Below are positions 33,120-41,390 of a DNA stretch of 47,600 nt, piece after piece. Position 1 is the stretch's first letter, and every line of letters starts with the position of its first letter. The notes below the pieces were generated by a model. It was not told where the DNA came from, did no database searches, and saw nothing but the letters and a program-made list of their open reading frames with translations. The position numbers and the translations under genes are program-made. The stretch is from an uncultured Opitutales bacterium (GTDB lineage: Bacteria > Verrucomicrobiota > Verrucomicrobiia > Opitutales > Intestinicryptomonadaceae): positions 1 to 47,600 of the forward strand of contig URAJ01000017.1 in the NCBI GenBank assembly GCA_900545715.1. Direction: 5' to 3'.

Positions 33120-33148
33120 GTTATATTTAGGGAGGTGGGTACAGGCAA
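33120..33148 (-). promoter_or_regulatory. sigma70-like promoter of the GH65-like gene
   Basis: Minus strand: TTGCCT (33148-33143), 17-base spacer, TATAAC (33125-33120). The -10 ends 8 bases before the ATG at 33111, implying a leaderless transcript. Confidence 0.55.
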
Positions 33149-33396
33149 CAATAATGACAAGATTTTCAAAAATTTTTTCCCGCGCTTCGACAAGCCTTAT
33201 TGTGTGCGCTTGCAGTTTTGCAATAAAATGCGAATTTTTATTTAGCGTGGAGAATGTACCGTTTGCTTGGAAAGAAATTTTATTCTGATAAAACCTTCGC
33301 AAAGCTCGAAAAAACGTAACGCAAAAATGAAAAGCGAAGTTTTATTTTTTTGATAAAGAAACGAGAAAATCGAGCGGTGCGGAGCAAAATAGCGAC
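33149..33396. other. intergenic region without recognisable gene
   Basis: About 250 AT-rich bases between the GH65-like promoter and the menG terminator. A short minus-strand open frame (33093-33302) overlaps the promoter and has no family features. I see nothing else here. Confidence 0.5.
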
Positions 33397-33437
33397 AAAA
33401 AATTTACCGCGCCAGCAAGTCTTCCCAAACGGCGCGG
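33397..33437 (-). terminator. intrinsic terminator after menG/ubiE
   Basis: Minus strand: CCGCGCC (33437-33431), 17-base loop, GGCGCGG (33413-33407), then TAAA and T6 (33402-33397). The loop is long, but the arms are perfect and the T-run is well placed. Confidence 0.65.
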
Positions 33438-33465
33438 AGCCTCCTAAAATGTAGGCAAAAACCTT

Positions 33466-34194
33466 CTATTTTGCGCCCGCGAGCTCGCCCGATGTGATTG
33501 CGACCATTCCGAATGCCATCGGCCTTGTCTTTACGTTTTTAAATCCTGCGTCGGAGAACATTTTTTCAACCTCCGTGCGCTTGGGATAATACATTGTAGT
33601 CTTTGCGAGGTATTCGTAGTCGGCGCTTTCCCCTCCGAATAGCTTTGCGATTTTGGGGACTGCCGAGCACATAAAAAATTTTTGAATAGGTTCAAATATC
33701 CCCTCCGCCCGCGCAACTTCAAGTACGCACAAAGGCGCGCCTGCTTTTAAGACTCTCGCGATTTCCGAAAGGCACGCGGGGCGGTCGTTAAAATTTCTGA
33801 ATCCGAACGAGATTGTGGCGGCGTCGAACGTTCCGTCCGCAAAGGGGAGTCTTTGGCAGTCGGCCTCCACAAATTCGGAGCGCTCGCCGGCGCATTTTTT
33901 GCGGGCAATTTCCAGCATCTCGGGGCAAAAATCGACCCCGGTGACGCGGCAGGAGGCGTCGCGCTTCAGGAACTCTGCGCAAACGTCGCCGCTGCCGCAC
34001 GCGATGTCGAGAAATTTCTTTTCACCATCTGCGCGCGCGCCTGAAACGGCCGCATTTACGAGCCTTTTACGCCAGATTACATCGAGCCCCCCGCACATAG
34101 CGCGGTTTATCACGTCGTAGTGCGCGGCGACTCTCGAAAACATTTTTTTTACGTTCTCGGGTTTTCTGCCTTTGGGGTCGTTGGCGTTTTCCAT
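33466..34194 (-). CDS. ubiE: demethylmenaquinone/ubiquinone methyltransferase (MenG/UbiE)
   Basis: SAM-dependent C-methyltransferase of 242 residues for the last step of menaquinone synthesis (ubiquinone in other lineages). It shows the UbiE N-terminal pattern VKKMFSRVAAHYDVINRAM, motif I LDIACGSGDVCAEFL, VTGVDFCPEMLEIARKK, ADCQRLPFADGTFDAATISFGFRNFNDR and the late block PKIAKLFGGESADYEYLAKT, usually YxYLxxSI. The length is normal. It begins one base after the clpX stop, so both share a transcript from the promoter at 35827-35855. Menaquinone is more likely than ubiquinone in the suspected phylum. Confidence 0.95.
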   Translation of the reverse strand: MENANDPKGRKPENVKKMFSRVAAHYDVINRAMCGGLDVIWRKRLVNAAVSGARADGEKKFLDIACGSGDVCAEFLKRDASCRVTGVDFCPEMLEIARKKCAGERSEFVEADCQRLPFADGTFDAATISFGFRNFNDRPACLSEIARVLKAGAPLCVLEVARAEGIFEPIQKFFMCSAVPKIAKLFGGESADYEYLAKTTMYYPKRTEVEKMFSDAGFKNVKTRPMAFGMVAITSGELAGAK

Positions 34195-34195
34195 A

Positions 34196-35803
34196 TTATT
34201 TTTTAAAGGAATTTACGACCATCTCCGACAAAAATTTGTCAGGATTTTCCACGGCTTCCTTCGGTATGGAAAATTCCTCCGCGCCCGTATTGCGCGCGAC
34301 GATTGCCAAGCCGTGGGAATAGTCGCGGAAGAGCTCGGAACAGATTGTCTGGGCGTCTTTGTCGCGCGCGACGCACAGGGATATTATCTTTTCTTTTGCG
34401 TCGGGCTCAAAAACGAGCTTAAAACCGTTTTCGGCATGGAATTTTTCCGCAAACTCTGCGATGGATTCCGATATGTCTTCCCTCAAAAGGTCGGCATTGT
34501 TCACGAGTAATTTTTCAAGGCCCTCCTTCGGGTTCGCAACCGTTTGGGAGTCGAGCTCAAAGTGCTTTATGCCAGACGAGGGGAGGTCGAATTTAAAGTC
34601 GCGCAATGTCCTTTCGAGGACGGTCATAAGGCCCCTCGCGCCGGTTTTTTCTTCGTAGGCGAGTTTCGCGACAGCCTCGATTGCCTCCTTTGTGACGGTG
34701 AAGTCGATTCCGTATCCGCGGAAATCCGATTCGTACTGGCGCAAAATAGACCCCTCTGACGAAACGAGAATGTCGGCCAGGTCGTCCGCTTTTAGCGATT
34801 CGCATGCAACCCTAACGGGAAGCCTTCCGATAAATTCGGCTTCAAATCCGTATTTTATAAAGTCGGAAGTCTGGGCGAATTTGAGAAATTCCGAGGGCGC
34901 TTCGTCCTGATTTGCGCCGTCGGAATGTTCGGAAAAGCCTATTACGCCGCGGTTCATTCGCTTTGCGATGTCCTCGCCGAGGGTGTCGAATGCGCCGCTT
35001 ACTATGAACAGTATGTGGCGGGTGTTTATTGTGCGCTTTGGCTTTTTTCCGCCTCTTGCGCTCATCGCCATCTGCATTTGCCCCATCATATCCTGCGGGC
35101 TTACGACATTCACGTTCGATTCCTCCATTAGTTTTAGGAGGTTGATTTGAACTCCCCTGCCGGATACGTCCCTGCCGCCGTTGCGCCCGTCGCGGCCGGC
35201 GATTTTATCAATTTCGTCGATGTACACAATGCCGTATTGGGCGACATCTACATCGCCGTCTGCGGCTTTTACGAGGTCGCGCACGAGGTCTTCGACGTCG
35301 CCGCCGACGTATCCTGTTTCCGAAAACTTGGTTGCGTCGGCCTTGACAAACGGAACGCCTATGAGTTTTGCGATTGTGCGCATGAGGTACGTTTTGCCCA
35401 CGCCCGTCGGCCCGAGAATCAGAATGTTTTGTTTTGCGTATTCGCGTTCGGCGAGTTTCGGGTTTTGCATGCAGCGGCGTATGTGGTTGTAGTGGTCGCA
35501 GATTGCGACCGACAGAACCTTTTTAGCCTCGTCCTGCTTAATTACGAATTTATCGAGATAGTCGCGTATCTCGCGCGGCTTCATTGAGAAGTTGGCGATT
35601 CTTTCGAGGATTTTTGCGGACGAATCGTTTTGAGGCGCGGAATTTTCTTCGTACGGGGCGGAGGCTCCGAACGGTGGCACAAATTCAAATCTCACGTTTT
35701 TATTTTTTCCGAGCACTCCCTCGAGCTGTTTTTTGAGTTCTTCGAGGGGGTTTTCTTCGTTGTCTTTTTTTGGAGTGTCGTCCGTTGGAGGATTTGTATT
35801 CAT
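34196..35803 (-). CDS. clpX: ClpX-type AAA+ unfoldase lacking the N-terminal zinc domain
   Basis: ATP-driven unfoldase of 535 residues that should feed substrates to ClpP. Key parts: Walker A GPTGVGKT (131-138), pore loop GYVG (164-167), Walker B IVYIDEID (192-199), the ClpP-docking IGF tripeptide (288-290), EFIGRLPVRV sensor region and TGARGLMTVLER near the C-terminus. The first 65 residues are acidic, Pro-rich and low complexity, with no CxxC pairs, so the canonical zinc-binding adaptor domain is absent. A Met/Gly/Lys-rich insert sits at the RKH-loop position (about 237-258), and about 110 residues follow the small AAA subdomain. The IGF and GYVG loops argue against HslU. It may be a specialised paralogue working with other adaptors. 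Confidence 0.88.
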   Translation of the reverse strand: MNTNPPTDDTPKKDNEENPLEELKKQLEGVLGKNKNVRFEFVPPFGASAPYEENSAPQNDSSAKILERIANFSMKPREIRDYLDKFVIKQDEAKKVLSVAICDHYNHIRRCMQNPKLAEREYAKQNILILGPTGVGKTYLMRTIAKLIGVPFVKADATKFSETGYVGGDVEDLVRDLVKAADGDVDVAQYGIVYIDEIDKIAGRDGRNGGRDVSGRGVQINLLKLMEESNVNVVSPQDMMGQMQMAMSARGGKKPKRTINTRHILFIVSGAFDTLGEDIAKRMNRGVIGFSEHSDGANQDEAPSEFLKFAQTSDFIKYGFEAEFIGRLPVRVACESLKADDLADILVSSEGSILRQYESDFRGYGIDFTVTKEAIEAVAKLAYEEKTGARGLMTVLERTLRDFKFDLPSSGIKHFELDSQTVANPKEGLEKLLVNNADLLREDISESIAEFAEKFHAENGFKLVFEPDAKEKIISLCVARDKDAQTICSELFRDYSHGLAIVARNTGAEEFSIPKEAVENPDKFLSEMVVNSFKK

Positions 35804-35826
35804 ATCTAAAATTTTGCGAAAAGCCG

Positions 35827-35855
35827 TTTATATAGAGGTCGGATTTTTGTGTAAA
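35827..35855 (-). promoter_or_regulatory. sigma70-like promoter of the clpX-ubiE unit
   Basis: Minus strand: TTTACA (35855-35850), 17-base spacer, TATAAA (35832-35827), both 5 of 6 to consensus. Transcription would start near 35820, about 16 bases before the ATG at 35803. Confidence 0.6.
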
Positions 35856-35961
35856 GTCTTTAAATAATTTGAAAAAATCATCAGAATTATATTGACTTTC
35901 AACATCGAAAGATAATTCTAAAAATCTTAGTAAAGACGCTAAAAGATACGTGCAGCAGTAA

Positions 35962-35990
35962 TTGCTGGCATTTAAAAAGGTTTTTATAAC
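35962..35990 (+). promoter_or_regulatory. promoter-like element of the HU/IHF-hisS unit
   Basis: TTGCTG at 35962-35967, 17-base spacer, TATAAC at 35985-35990, with about 20 bases to the ATG at 36011. A second candidate -35 (TTGACT, 35892-35897) further upstream lacks a well-spaced -10. Confidence 0.45.
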
Positions 35991-36010
35991 TGATACAAGA
36001 TAGGCAAAAT

Positions 36011-36364
36011 ATGCAAAATCTTACCAAGAGAGAAATAGTTCAGGAAATTTACAAGGCTAAAGAAGAATGCCGCCGCGGCGATATTCTGCAAAACGATGTA
36101 AAAGACATAGTTCAGCGCACGCTCGACATACTTTGCGCGTCGCTCGTCAAGGGTAGAAATGTGGAGCTCAGAAACTTCGGTGTGTTTGAAGTTCAAATAC
36201 GCAAGCCGCGCGTTGGACGCAATCCTACAAAGCCCGCCGACGACGTCGTTATCCCCAAGAGGGCTATCGTAAAGTTTAAGGCTGGCAAGGAGCTAAAAGC
36301 AGCCCTTAAAAAGCTCGATTTGTCCATAGTGGAAAAGAACAAGGCGGCAAGAGCCAGAAAATAA
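36011..36364 (+). CDS. HU/IHF-family DNA-binding protein
   Basis: Small nucleoid protein of 117 residues that bends DNA as a dimer. The N-terminal helices LTKREIVQEIYKAKEECRRGD and the IVQRTLDILCASLVKG stretch lead to VELRNFGVFEVQIRKPRVGRNPTKP, the beta arm with the conserved G-R-N-P-x-T/K-x intercalation region near residues 72-78. VIPKRAIVKFKAGKELKAAL closes the fold. A basic tail of about 20 residues extends beyond a standard 90-95 residue HU. VELRNFGVFEV is more IHF-like than HU-like. It is the first gene of a two-gene unit with hisS, separated by a single base. Confidence 0.93.
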   Translation: MQNLTKREIVQEIYKAKEECRRGDILQNDVKDIVQRTLDILCASLVKGRNVELRNFGVFEVQIRKPRVGRNPTKPADDVVIPKRAIVKFKAGKELKAALKKLDLSIVEKNKAARARK

Positions 36365-36365
36365 A

Positions 36366-37679
36366 ATGTTTAAGACTCTCCCAGGGTTTAGAGAGTTTTA
36401 TCCCGACGATTGCGCCAAACGCAACTTCATATTTTCCAAATGGCGCAAGACCGCCGAAACTTTCGGTTTTAGAGAATTCGACCCGCCCGTGTTGGAGCAG
36501 GTCGAACTCTTTACTGAAAAGAGCGGCGAGGAAATAAAGTCGCAACTGTTTGAATTTGTTGACAAGGGCGGCCGCGGAGTCTCGTTGCGTCCGGAAATGA
36601 CTCCGTCTCTCGCGAGAATGGTCGGCGCTAAAGCCGCAGGCATACGCCGCCCTGTCAAATGGTTCGCAATAGGCGAAAACTACCGCTACGAACGCCAGCA
36701 AAAGGGAAGGCTGCGCGCTTTCTATCAATATAATGCCGATATCCTCGGAGACGACTCGATAAATGCCGACGCCGAAGTAATCGCGCTTCTCATAGAATCT
36801 TTGCGCGCTTTTGGCCTCACCGAAAAAGAGTTCAAACTAAGGCTTGGCGACAGAACCCTGTGGGTGCTGTTCCTCCAAAATATGGGTGTGGAGGAAAATT
36901 TTATTATTCCCGTGCTTTCCGTCATAGATAAGATGGAAAAAGTTTCCGCGGAAGCTTTGGCGGAAATGGCCGAAAAGGCGCTCGAGGGCTCGAAGGCCGA
37001 CGCGAAAGCCCTAATGGCCGCCGCGAAGGACTTTATAAAAGCCTCGACTCTCGACGAAATAAGGGCGTCTTTCGACCTGTCTTCTGAACTCGCGGAAAAA
37101 ATCGACGCTCGCATATCAGATTGGCGCATATTGATTTCCCTACTGTCCTCAATGGGCGTTGGCGAGTATGTGTCGATAGACCTCGGCATTGTAAGAGGCC
37201 TTGCGTACTATACGGGGTTTGTCTTTGAGGCTTTCCAAACGGTCGGTTCCGGGCGCGCTTTGGCGGGCGGAGGCAGGTACGACAATCTCGTAAAAAAGCT
37301 CGGCTATCAGGATATGCCGGCTGTCGGATTCGGAATGGGAGATGTCACAGTTTCGGATCTTCTCGAACTCGTGGGGAAGATGGGTACTGACGCGCGGCCG
37401 CTCCAAGTTTATGTTGCAATAGGCTCTCCAAATTGCAGAGACAAGGCTTTGGAAATTGTTTCAACTCTCAGAAGGGCGGGGTATAGAACAGACTACCCGT
37501 TCAAGGACGCTTCTTTCGGCAAGCAGTTTAAGCAGGCCGACGCACTCGGGGCAAAGTTTGCGGTAGTAGTTGGAGAGGACGAAGTTTCTAAAGGCTGTGC
37601 CAAGGTAAAAAGGCTTTCAACGGGCGAGGAAACTTTTGTAGAGTTTGGAGATCTGGTTGATTTTCTCGCCCAGTCTTAG
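36366..37679 (+). CDS. hisS: histidyl-tRNA synthetase
   Basis: Class II aminoacyl-tRNA synthetase of 437 residues that charges tRNA-His. Motif 1 region FGFREFDPPVLEQVELF, motif 2 VKWFAIGENYRYERQQKGRLRAFYQ, the histidine-specific motif LGIVRGLAYYTGFVFE and motif 3 ALAGGGRYDNLVKKLG with PAVGFGMGDV are all readable in order, followed by a C-terminal anticodon-binding domain (LQVYVAIGS to the end). The length is normal for the short bacterial form. It sits one base after the HU/IHF gene, and a long-loop hairpin terminator follows. Confidence 0.97.
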   Translation: MFKTLPGFREFYPDDCAKRNFIFSKWRKTAETFGFREFDPPVLEQVELFTEKSGEEIKSQLFEFVDKGGRGVSLRPEMTPSLARMVGAKAAGIRRPVKWFAIGENYRYERQQKGRLRAFYQYNADILGDDSINADAEVIALLIESLRAFGLTEKEFKLRLGDRTLWVLFLQNMGVEENFIIPVLSVIDKMEKVSAEALAEMAEKALEGSKADAKALMAAAKDFIKASTLDEIRASFDLSSELAEKIDARISDWRILISLLSSMGVGEYVSIDLGIVRGLAYYTGFVFEAFQTVGSGRALAGGGRYDNLVKKLGYQDMPAVGFGMGDVTVSDLLELVGKMGTDARPLQVYVAIGSPNCRDKALEIVSTLRRAGYRTDYPFKDASFGKQFKQADALGAKFAVVVGEDEVSKGCAKVKRLSTGEETFVEFGDLVDFLAQS

Positions 37680-37704
37680 TTGCAGACTTTTTATTTTTTT
37701 GCGG

Positions 37705-37755
37705 GCATTGCGCCGTTTTGCTTTTTTATCGACGCAATGCTTGCCGTTATTTTTT
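37705..37755 (+). terminator. probable terminator after hisS
   Basis: GCATTGCG (37705-37712) pairs with CGCAATGC (37733-37740), extended by CGG/CCG across a small bulge, loop of about 20, then TTATTTTT (37747-37755). The long loop lowers confidence. Confidence 0.6.
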
Positions 37756-37819
37756 GCGCGGCGGCACGGCGTTTTGGAGCACAGCTTTGATTATTCTATG
37801 CTGTAATGGATTAAAAAAA

Positions 37820-39142
37820 TTATACGGCGCATAGGAATACGCACATCACTGCAAACAAGAGCCATGTTGCTGGGGCGATTTTCCTTGCGCGTTTTGTGGC
37901 GCACATTAGCAGGACATAGGCCACTATGCCGAAAGCGAATCCCTCGGAAATTTTAAAGCACAAGGCAACCATCATTATGCAAAAAAATACGGGAATCAAT
38001 TCCGCGGGATCGGAGAAATTTATCTGGGATACGCTTTGAAACATTAGAATCCCGATGATAATCAGCGCCGGCGCCGTTGCTGCCGCGGGAACTGCGTTTA
38101 TAAGCGGCGAGAGAAATAGTGCCGCAATAAAAAATAGGCCCGTAAATATCGAAGTCAGACCCGTCTTGCCTCCCGATTCTATTCCTGCCGATGATTCCAC
38201 GTACGCGCCGGTTGTGGACGTGCCAAGCAATGCGCCTAATATAGTTGCGGAGGCGTCGGCTGTCAGGGCTCTTCCCATTTTGGGGAATGTTCCGTCGGGG
38301 CGCATAATTCCGCATCTATTGGCCATTGCAACGACAGTCGCTATGGTATCGAGCAGGTCGAGCATTAGCAGCACAAAAATTACGGGAGCGGCTTTTTGAA
38401 ATTCCCTGAACGGATATGCGAAGTCGAGCTGCATAAAGGTTTCGGAAATTCCGTGGGGCATTGAGAAAACCGCGTTCGGGATTTGCGCCATGCGCTTGCC
38501 GGTGGAGTCGTCAACAAAGAATGCGACAGCCGTCATTGCGGCGATTGATATTATTATTGCCGCCCTCACTTTTTTCACGTAGAGAATCGCAAGCAGCGCG
38601 ATTCCCGCAAGCGCAAACAGGCATTCAGGCGAAGACAATACGCCGCCTGTCACGAGAGTCACAGGATTTGAGACGACGAGCTTTGCCGACTGCAACCCGA
38701 AAAATGCTATAAACATTCCAATCCCGCATTGAAGCGCAATCTGCATTGGGCGCGGAACGCCCATAATCAGTTTTTCGCGGATTCCCGTTATTGAAATTAT
38801 GAAGAAAAAAACGCCGTTGTAAAAGGTGAGCGCAAGAGCCTCCTGCCATTTGAGGCCCATTCCGATGCAAACAATGACGGAGAAATATGTGTTTGTCCCC
38901 ATAGTGGGCGCGAGTGCGATAGGCAGGTTTGCAAGCACCGCCATCAGGGCGCAGCCTATCGCAGCCGCGACGGCCGTGACAGTCACGAGAGCCTCCTTGT
39001 CCATTCCCGCTTGGGAAAGTATTGCGGGATTTACCGCCAATATGTACGACATCGCAATGAATGTTGCGAAACCGGCGAGCAGTTCGTTTGGCACTGTGGA
39101 GCCGCGCTCGCTCAGACGAAAAAATTTTTCCAGTAATTTCAT
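37820..39142 (-). CDS. NCS2 family purine permease (AzgA-like)
   Basis: Inner-membrane nucleobase:cation symporter of 440 residues, probably for adenine, guanine or hypoxanthine. AzgA-type marks are RGSTVPNELLAGFATFIAMSYILAVNP at the start, the TM3 stretch ALAPTMGTNTYF (ALAPGMGxNAxF in most members) and a C-terminal DLLDTIATVVAMANR with substrate-site Glu/Asp on the half-helix, then GTSTTGAYVESSAGIESGGKTGLTS, which is diagnostic. About 13 hydrophobic helices are present. The ATG at 39142 is preferred; the longer frame overlaps the region just after comM. It is on the same strand as comM, 52 bases downstream, and converges with hisS. Confidence 0.93.
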   Translation of the reverse strand: MKLLEKFFRLSERGSTVPNELLAGFATFIAMSYILAVNPAILSQAGMDKEALVTVTAVAAAIGCALMAVLANLPIALAPTMGTNTYFSVIVCIGMGLKWQEALALTFYNGVFFFIISITGIREKLIMGVPRPMQIALQCGIGMFIAFFGLQSAKLVVSNPVTLVTGGVLSSPECLFALAGIALLAILYVKKVRAAIIISIAAMTAVAFFVDDSTGKRMAQIPNAVFSMPHGISETFMQLDFAYPFREFQKAAPVIFVLLMLDLLDTIATVVAMANRCGIMRPDGTFPKMGRALTADASATILGALLGTSTTGAYVESSAGIESGGKTGLTSIFTGLFFIAALFLSPLINAVPAAATAPALIIIGILMFQSVSQINFSDPAELIPVFFCIMMVALCFKISEGFAFGIVAYVLLMCATKRARKIAPATWLLFAVMCVFLCAV

Positions 39143-39194
39143 ATATGCAAAGAGTGTAAAAGAGGCTTTTTTTAAGTTCGGGTCAGACAAAAAA

Positions 39195-40727
39195 TTACTG
39201 CCTGTCGAGAGATCGGTAGTTTATAGCCTCCAAGAGCTGGTGTGTCTGAATATTTTCGGAGGCTTCGAGGTCGGCGATTGTGCGGGCCACTTTTAGGATT
39301 CTGTCCCAAGCGCGCGCCGATAGCCCGAGTTCCTCCATTGCGGAAGTCAGCATAGAAATTTGTTCGTTTGTCAACTGGCAGAATTTCCTGATTTGCGAGC
39401 TTGTCATTGCGGCGTTTACGAGGTCCGTTCGCCCGTATGGAGCGAAGCGCCGCTTTTGTATTTCCCTTGCGACCTCGACTCTCTTGCGGATTTCTGCGGA
39501 GGATTCGCCTTTTGAGGCTTTTGCAAGGTCGCTCACCGGCAGGGCTGAGGCCTCGACGTGGATGTCGATTCTGTCGAGCAGCGGGCCCGAAACTCTCGCC
39601 CTGTAAGCCTGTACCTGCGCGGGAGTGCATGTGCATTTTCGGCGGGGGTCACCCAGATAGCCGCATTTGCAGGGGTTCATCGCCGCGACGAGCATAAATT
39701 TGCAGGGGTAGGTTATTTTGCCTGCCGCGCGGGAAATTGTCAGCTTGCCGTCCTCCATTGGCTGCCTGAGGTTGTCGAGAATAGAGCCGAATTCCGGAAG
39801 CTCGTCGAGGAACAGAACCCCATTGTGCGCGAGCGACACTTCGCCGGGGCGCGGATTTGGGCCGCCTCCTGCGAGCCCTACGCGGCTGATTGTGTGGTGC
39901 GGCGCCCTGAATGGGCGTCTAAAAAATTTGTTTTCCGAGAACTGCGTAAGCCCCGCCGCGGAATATATGCCGAGAATTTCGAGAAATTCGTCGAGCGTCG
40001 GCAGCGGCATTATTGATGGAATGCGCTTTGCAATCATGCTCTTTCCCGAGCCCGGCGGGCCGACCATTAGAATATTGTGCCCGCCTGCTACGGCGACTTC
40101 AACGGCTCTGCGCACTTGATGTTGGCCTTTGACGTCTGCGAAGTCCGGCATGCCTTCCGATTGTTGGGGAATGTTGAAGGGCGACTCTGAAGCCCTGACT
40201 GGCTCAAGGTTTGTTTTGCCCCTCAGAAAGTTTACAAGTTCGCCAAGATCGCGCGGGGCGAGAGCGTCAATGCCGTCAACAAGCGCGGCTTCGGCGGCCG
40301 ATTCCGGGGGCAGTATCACGCCCTTTTTACCGAGCCTGCGCGCTAGCAACGCAAGCGATACCCCTCCGCATATGTGTCTCAAATCCCCTGATAGGCTCAG
40401 TTCTCCCGCAATGATGTAGTCGGATAGCTTGGTTTCGTCAAGCTCTCCGGTGGAAGCGAGAATACCGAGACATATCGGGAGGTCGTATATCGGTCCTTCT
40501 TTTTTGATGTCACCGGGCGCGAGATTGACCGTCATTTTTGTAAACGGCATGGAGAATCCACTGTTCGAGAGGGCCGAGGATACGCGGTTTATGGATTCTT
40601 TTACGGCCGCGTCGGGAAGGCCCACGACGAAAGTTTTTGGTTCGCCCCTCTCCCCGGAATTTACCTCTACCTGTACCGGCAGCGCCTCGACTCCGACGAG
40701 GGCGCCAGAATTTACCCTTGCCAACAT
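39195..40727 (-). CDS. comM: YifB/ComM-family Mg-chelatase-like AAA+ ATPase
   Basis: Hexameric helicase-like ATPase of 510 residues that in other bacteria promotes branch migration during natural transformation. The N-terminal domain (1-170) has the Lon-protease-like fold typical of YifB ([38 protein letters not shown]). Walker [14 protein letters not shown] lies near residue 225, [16 protein letters not shown] and [11 protein letters not shown] (Walker B) follow, and a [17 protein letters not shown] cysteine cluster completes the family pattern. The C-terminal helical domain has [20 protein letters not shown]. It is divergent from pncC, and both probably share a palindromic control site. Confidence 0.96.
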   Translation of the reverse strand: MLARVNSGALVGVEALPVQVEVNSGERGEPKTFVVGLPDAAVKESINRVSSALSNSGFSMPFTKMTVNLAPGDIKKEGPIYDLPICLGILASTGELDETKLSDYIIAGELSLSGDLRHICGGVSLALLARRLGKKGVILPPESAAEAALVDGIDALAPRDLGELVNFLRGKTNLEPVRASESPFNIPQQSEGMPDFADVKGQHQVRRAVEVAVAGGHNILMVGPPGSGKSMIAKRIPSIMPLPTLDEFLEILGIYSAAGLTQFSENKFFRRPFRAPHHTISRVGLAGGGPNPRPGEVSLAHNGVLFLDELPEFGSILDNLRQPMEDGKLTISRAAGKITYPCKFMLVAAMNPCKCGYLGDPRRKCTCTPAQVQAYRARVSGPLLDRIDIHVEASALPVSDLAKASKGESSAEIRKRVEVAREIQKRRFAPYGRTDLVNAAMTSSQIRKFCQLTNEQISMLTSAMEELGLSARAWDRILKVARTIADLEASENIQTHQLLEAINYRSLDRQ

Positions 40728-40765
40728 CTATCAAAAAAATTTACGCGGTGAATTTATTTCCAGTA

Positions 40766-40804
40766 ATTATATTATTTGCAAAACGTTTTGTGCAAGAATA
40801 AATA
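40766..40804. promoter_or_regulatory. divergent comM/pncC promoters sharing a 12-bp palindrome
   Basis: Minus strand: TTGCAC, 18-base spacer, TATAAT (40771-40766) points to comM. Plus strand: TTGCAA (40776-40781), 17-base spacer, TAAATA (40799-40804) points to pncC. CAAAACGTTTTG (40779-40790), a perfect palindrome, lies in the overlap of both promoters, where a bound regulator would block both. Confidence 0.5.
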
Positions 40805-40853
40805 CATCGGAATGTCTTGATTTAACGCCTGAATTTATCCAATATTTTCGCCG

Positions 40854-41390
40854 ATGGATATGGGCGAAGCGCAAGGAAGGCTCGCTGCTGCGGCGCGGGC
40901 TGTGTTTGAAATTTTTAAGGTGGGAAATCTTACCCTCTGCGCGGCGGAATCGTGCACGGGCGGGCTGGTCGGTTCGTCGATAGTGGGAATTTCCGGGGCG
41001 AGCTCGATATTTAAGGGATCTGCCGTATGCTACTGCGACGCCTCTAAAATCTCCGTCTTGGGCGTGCGCCGCGATACGATTGAAAATTGCTTTGCCGAGA
41101 GCAGGCAATGCTCCATTGAAATGGCGCGCGGGGCTATGCGTATCTTCGGCGCGGACGCCGCGGTTTCTACGACGGGATTTCTCGACGCCAACGTGGGCGG
41201 AAAGCCGCAGGAGCTCGCCGGAAAGGTTTTTGTATGCGCTTGCGTTGGGGGCGGCGGAAAGACTTCGGAATTTTGCTCTCAAATATCCCTCGATACAAAC
41301 GCAGACAGAAATTTGAATAGAACCATAACGGCGGCTTGCGCCCTCGAATCCCTCAGACTTGCAATATCATCAATACGTCCTCAAATATGA
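40854..41390 (+). CDS. pncC: nicotinamide-nucleotide amidohydrolase (PncC, CinA C-terminal domain)
   Basis: Stand-alone CinA-C domain of 178 residues that deamidates NMN to NaMN in pyridine nucleotide recycling. The opening LTLCAAESCTGGLVGSSIVGISGASSIFKGSAVCY is the family signature with the catalytic Ser/Thr region, and AVSTTGFLDANVGGKPQELAGKVFV is the second conserved block (usually TGxAGPxGGxxxKPVGxV). The N-terminal MoCF-like domain of full CinA is missing, as in E. coli PncC. Its stop overlaps the sppA start by four bases (ATGA). The genomic link to comM, divergent here, recalls the cinA-competence connection, though that may be incidental. Confidence 0.92.
   Translation: MDMGEAQGRLAAAARAVFEIFKVGNLTLCAAESCTGGLVGSSIVGISGASSIFKGSAVCYCDASKISVLGVRRDTIENCFAESRQCSIEMARGAMRIFGADAAVSTTGFLDANVGGKPQELAGKVFVCACVGGGGKTSEFCSQISLDTNADRNLNRTITAACALESLRLAISSIRPQI

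Noticed and set aside
33093..33302. 69-codon minus-strand frame upstream of the GH65-like gene
   Set aside because: It covers that gene's promoter and start and has no recognisable features.
35108..35125. GTTCGATTCCTCC resembling a tRNA T-arm
   Set aside because: It is inside clpX on the opposite strand, and no acceptor or anticodon stem can be built around it. No tRNA, rRNA, tmRNA or RNase P signature was found elsewhere either.
34196..35803. HslU as an alternative for the AAA+ gene
   Set aside because: The GYVG pore loop also fits HslU, but the IGF ClpP-docking loop and lack of an I-domain or hslV neighbour favour ClpX.
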